This document shows positions 63,168 through 64,000 of a stretch of DNA of 64,000 nucleotides, in pieces (the first letter of the stretch is position 1; each line of letters opens with the position of its first letter). A model generated the notes under the pieces. That model did not search any database. It was not told the DNA's origin and saw only the letters and a list, made by a program, of their open reading frames with translations. This stretch comes from Naasia lichenicola (GTDB lineage Bacteria > Actinomycetota > Actinomycetes > Actinomycetales > Microbacteriaceae). The stretch is taken from positions 310,001 to 374,000 of the forward strand of contig NZ_SSSM01000006.1 in assembly GCF_004801885.1 (NCBI RefSeq), written 5' to 3'. Made by a program: the position numbers and the translations under genes.

Positions 63168-63265
63168 CACGGATCAGGTCTTCGAGCACGGTTCAGGCGA
63201 AAACCGCCTGAACCGCGTTCGAAACCGCAGAATCGCCTGAACGGTGAAGATCGCCTGATCCGTGG
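63168..63265. repeat. Structured CGGTTCAGGCG repeat, copy 2
   Basis: Same length and order of words as at 53041-53138, including the identical core TTCAGGCGAAAACCGCCTGAA. It lies between the convergent LCP and pckG genes. Confidence 0.85.
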
Positions 63266-63284
63266 AGGAGGTGGTGCGAGGAGG

Positions 63285-64000
63285 TCAGCTGGGCAGCCGG
63301 GACTGGAGGTCCCAGCGCAGGGTGTGCAGGTGGTCCTGCAGCGCCTGCGGCACCCGGCCGTCGAAGCGGGCGAACAGCGCCTCGGTCTGCTCCGTCTCCG
63401 CGAGCCAGGCGCCGGGGTCGACGTCGAACAGCTCGTCCCAGGTCTCGTCGGTCATCGGCAGGCCGTCGAGGTTGAACTCCTCGCGGGTCGGCAGCTTGCC
63501 GGCGGGCGTGGGCACCGACGACGCGGTGCCCTCGATCCGGCGGACGATCCACTCGACCACACGGCTGTTCTCGCCGAAGCCGGGCCAGAGGAACGAGCCG
63601 TCAGCATCCTTGCGGAACCAGTTCACCTGGAAGATCTTGGGCGCCGTGCGGCCGAGGGCGCTGCCCATCTTCAGCCAGTGATCGAAGTAGTCGGCCATGT
63701 TGTAGCCGCAGAACGGCAGCATCGCGAACGGGTCGTGGCGCAGCTGACCGACCGGGCCCTCTGCGGCGGCGGTCTGCTCCGAGGAGATCGTCGCGCCCAT
63801 GTAGACCCCGTGCGCCCAGTCCACCGACTCGGCGACCAGCGGGATGTTGGTGGAGCGGCGGCCGCCGAAGATGATCGCGTCGATGATGACGCCGTCGGGG
63901 TCATCCCACTCGTCCGCGATCGTGGGGCACTGATCGGCGGGAACGGTGAAGCGCGAGTTCGGGTGCGCGGCCTTCGCCTCGAGGGACGAGGTCCAGTCGG
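63285..64000 (-). CDS. pckG: Phosphoenolpyruvate carboxykinase (GTP), C-terminal part
   Basis: About 237 C-terminal residues; the 5' part lies beyond the window. IFGGRRSTNIPLVAES and WAHGVYMGATISSEQTAAA, the metal/PEP and nucleotide-side segments, and YNMADYFDHWL are diagnostic of the GTP-dependent enzyme. It converts oxaloacetate to PEP in gluconeogenesis. Confidence 0.95.
   Translation of the reverse strand, partial: DWTSSLEAKAAHPNSRFTVPADQCPTIADEWDDPDGVIIDAIIFGGRRSTNIPLVAESVDWAHGVYMGATISSEQTAAAEGPVGQLRHDPFAMLPFCGYNMADYFDHWLKMGSALGRTAPKIFQVNWFRKDADGSFLWPGFGENSRVVEWIVRRIEGTASSVPTPAGKLPTREEFNLDGLPMTDETWDELFDVDPGAWLAETEQTEALFARFDGRVPQALQDHLHTLRWDLQSRLPS

Overview
The window is a 64 kb piece of a high-GC actinobacterial chromosome, most likely Microbacterium or a close relative in Microbacteriaceae. 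This rests on the GC-rich third codon positions, an Lsr2-type nucleoid protein, an SCO4848-type membrane protein, a GTP-type PEP carboxykinase, paired ClpP proteases, an EttA-type ABC-F factor and many starts with a TANNNT -10 box only 6-7 bases upstream (leaderless). No phage genes, transposase, integrase, CRISPR array or conjugation genes were seen, so this reads as core and lineage-specific chromosome rather than an island.

Layout. 1-11.2 kb: a partial serine hydrolase, small membrane and metallopeptidase genes, tRNA-His, orn, a tandem pair of ferritin-like proteins (one with its di-iron ligands mutated), tRNA-Arg, a BLUF photoreceptor, an AlkA glycosylase, and a MarR/MFS efflux pair. 11.3-20 kb: aldo/keto reductase, msrA, ssb, a lipoprotein, ettA, two thioesterases and a flavoprotein dehydrogenase. 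20-29.5 kb: glbO-mscS and pepN on the minus strand, then DUF2332, rpiB, a Nei/Fpg glycosylase without zinc-finger cysteines, a PaiB-like protein and an amidohydrolase. 29.7-40.5 kb: dps, an SPFH protein, a two-component system, a deazaflavin-type reductase, azlCD, small membrane proteins, tRNA-Gly, a nucleoside hydrolase and a frameshifted alkD. 40.6-45.6 kb: tRNA-Pro and the proteostasis cluster tig-clpP1-clpP2-clpX, then an orphan ribbon-helix-helix gene. 45.7-56 kb: a membrane molybdoenzyme, lsr2, a methyltransferase, a Met/Cys-rich copper-type protein, an acyl-CoA dehydrogenase, acdS (ACC deaminase) with a GntR regulator, and an M3 peptidase. 56-64 kb: a possible 15-residue peptide gene, valS with a GNAT gene, an MHS-type transporter, an LCP cell-wall ligase and the 3' part of pckG.

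How the genes fit together. Several units concern oxidative and DNA damage (msrA, dps, alkA, nei, alkD, copper protein), protein quality control (tig, clp, pepN, dcp, orn), and life on plants (ACC deaminase, blue-light sensing). Intergenic regions carry an unusual density of long perfect or near-perfect inverted repeats. At least two families occur twice in the window: one at about 53.0 and 63.2 kb, the other at about 16.0 and 45.6 kb.

The most interesting leads are the degenerate ferritin-like paralog, the cysteine-free Nei finger, the candidate Sec/Tat dual-targeted molybdoenzyme, the short peptide ORF at 56065, the two-copy structured repeat, the three-arm alternative hairpin between clpX and the ribbon-helix-helix gene, and the operator-like palindromes sitting on -10 boxes.
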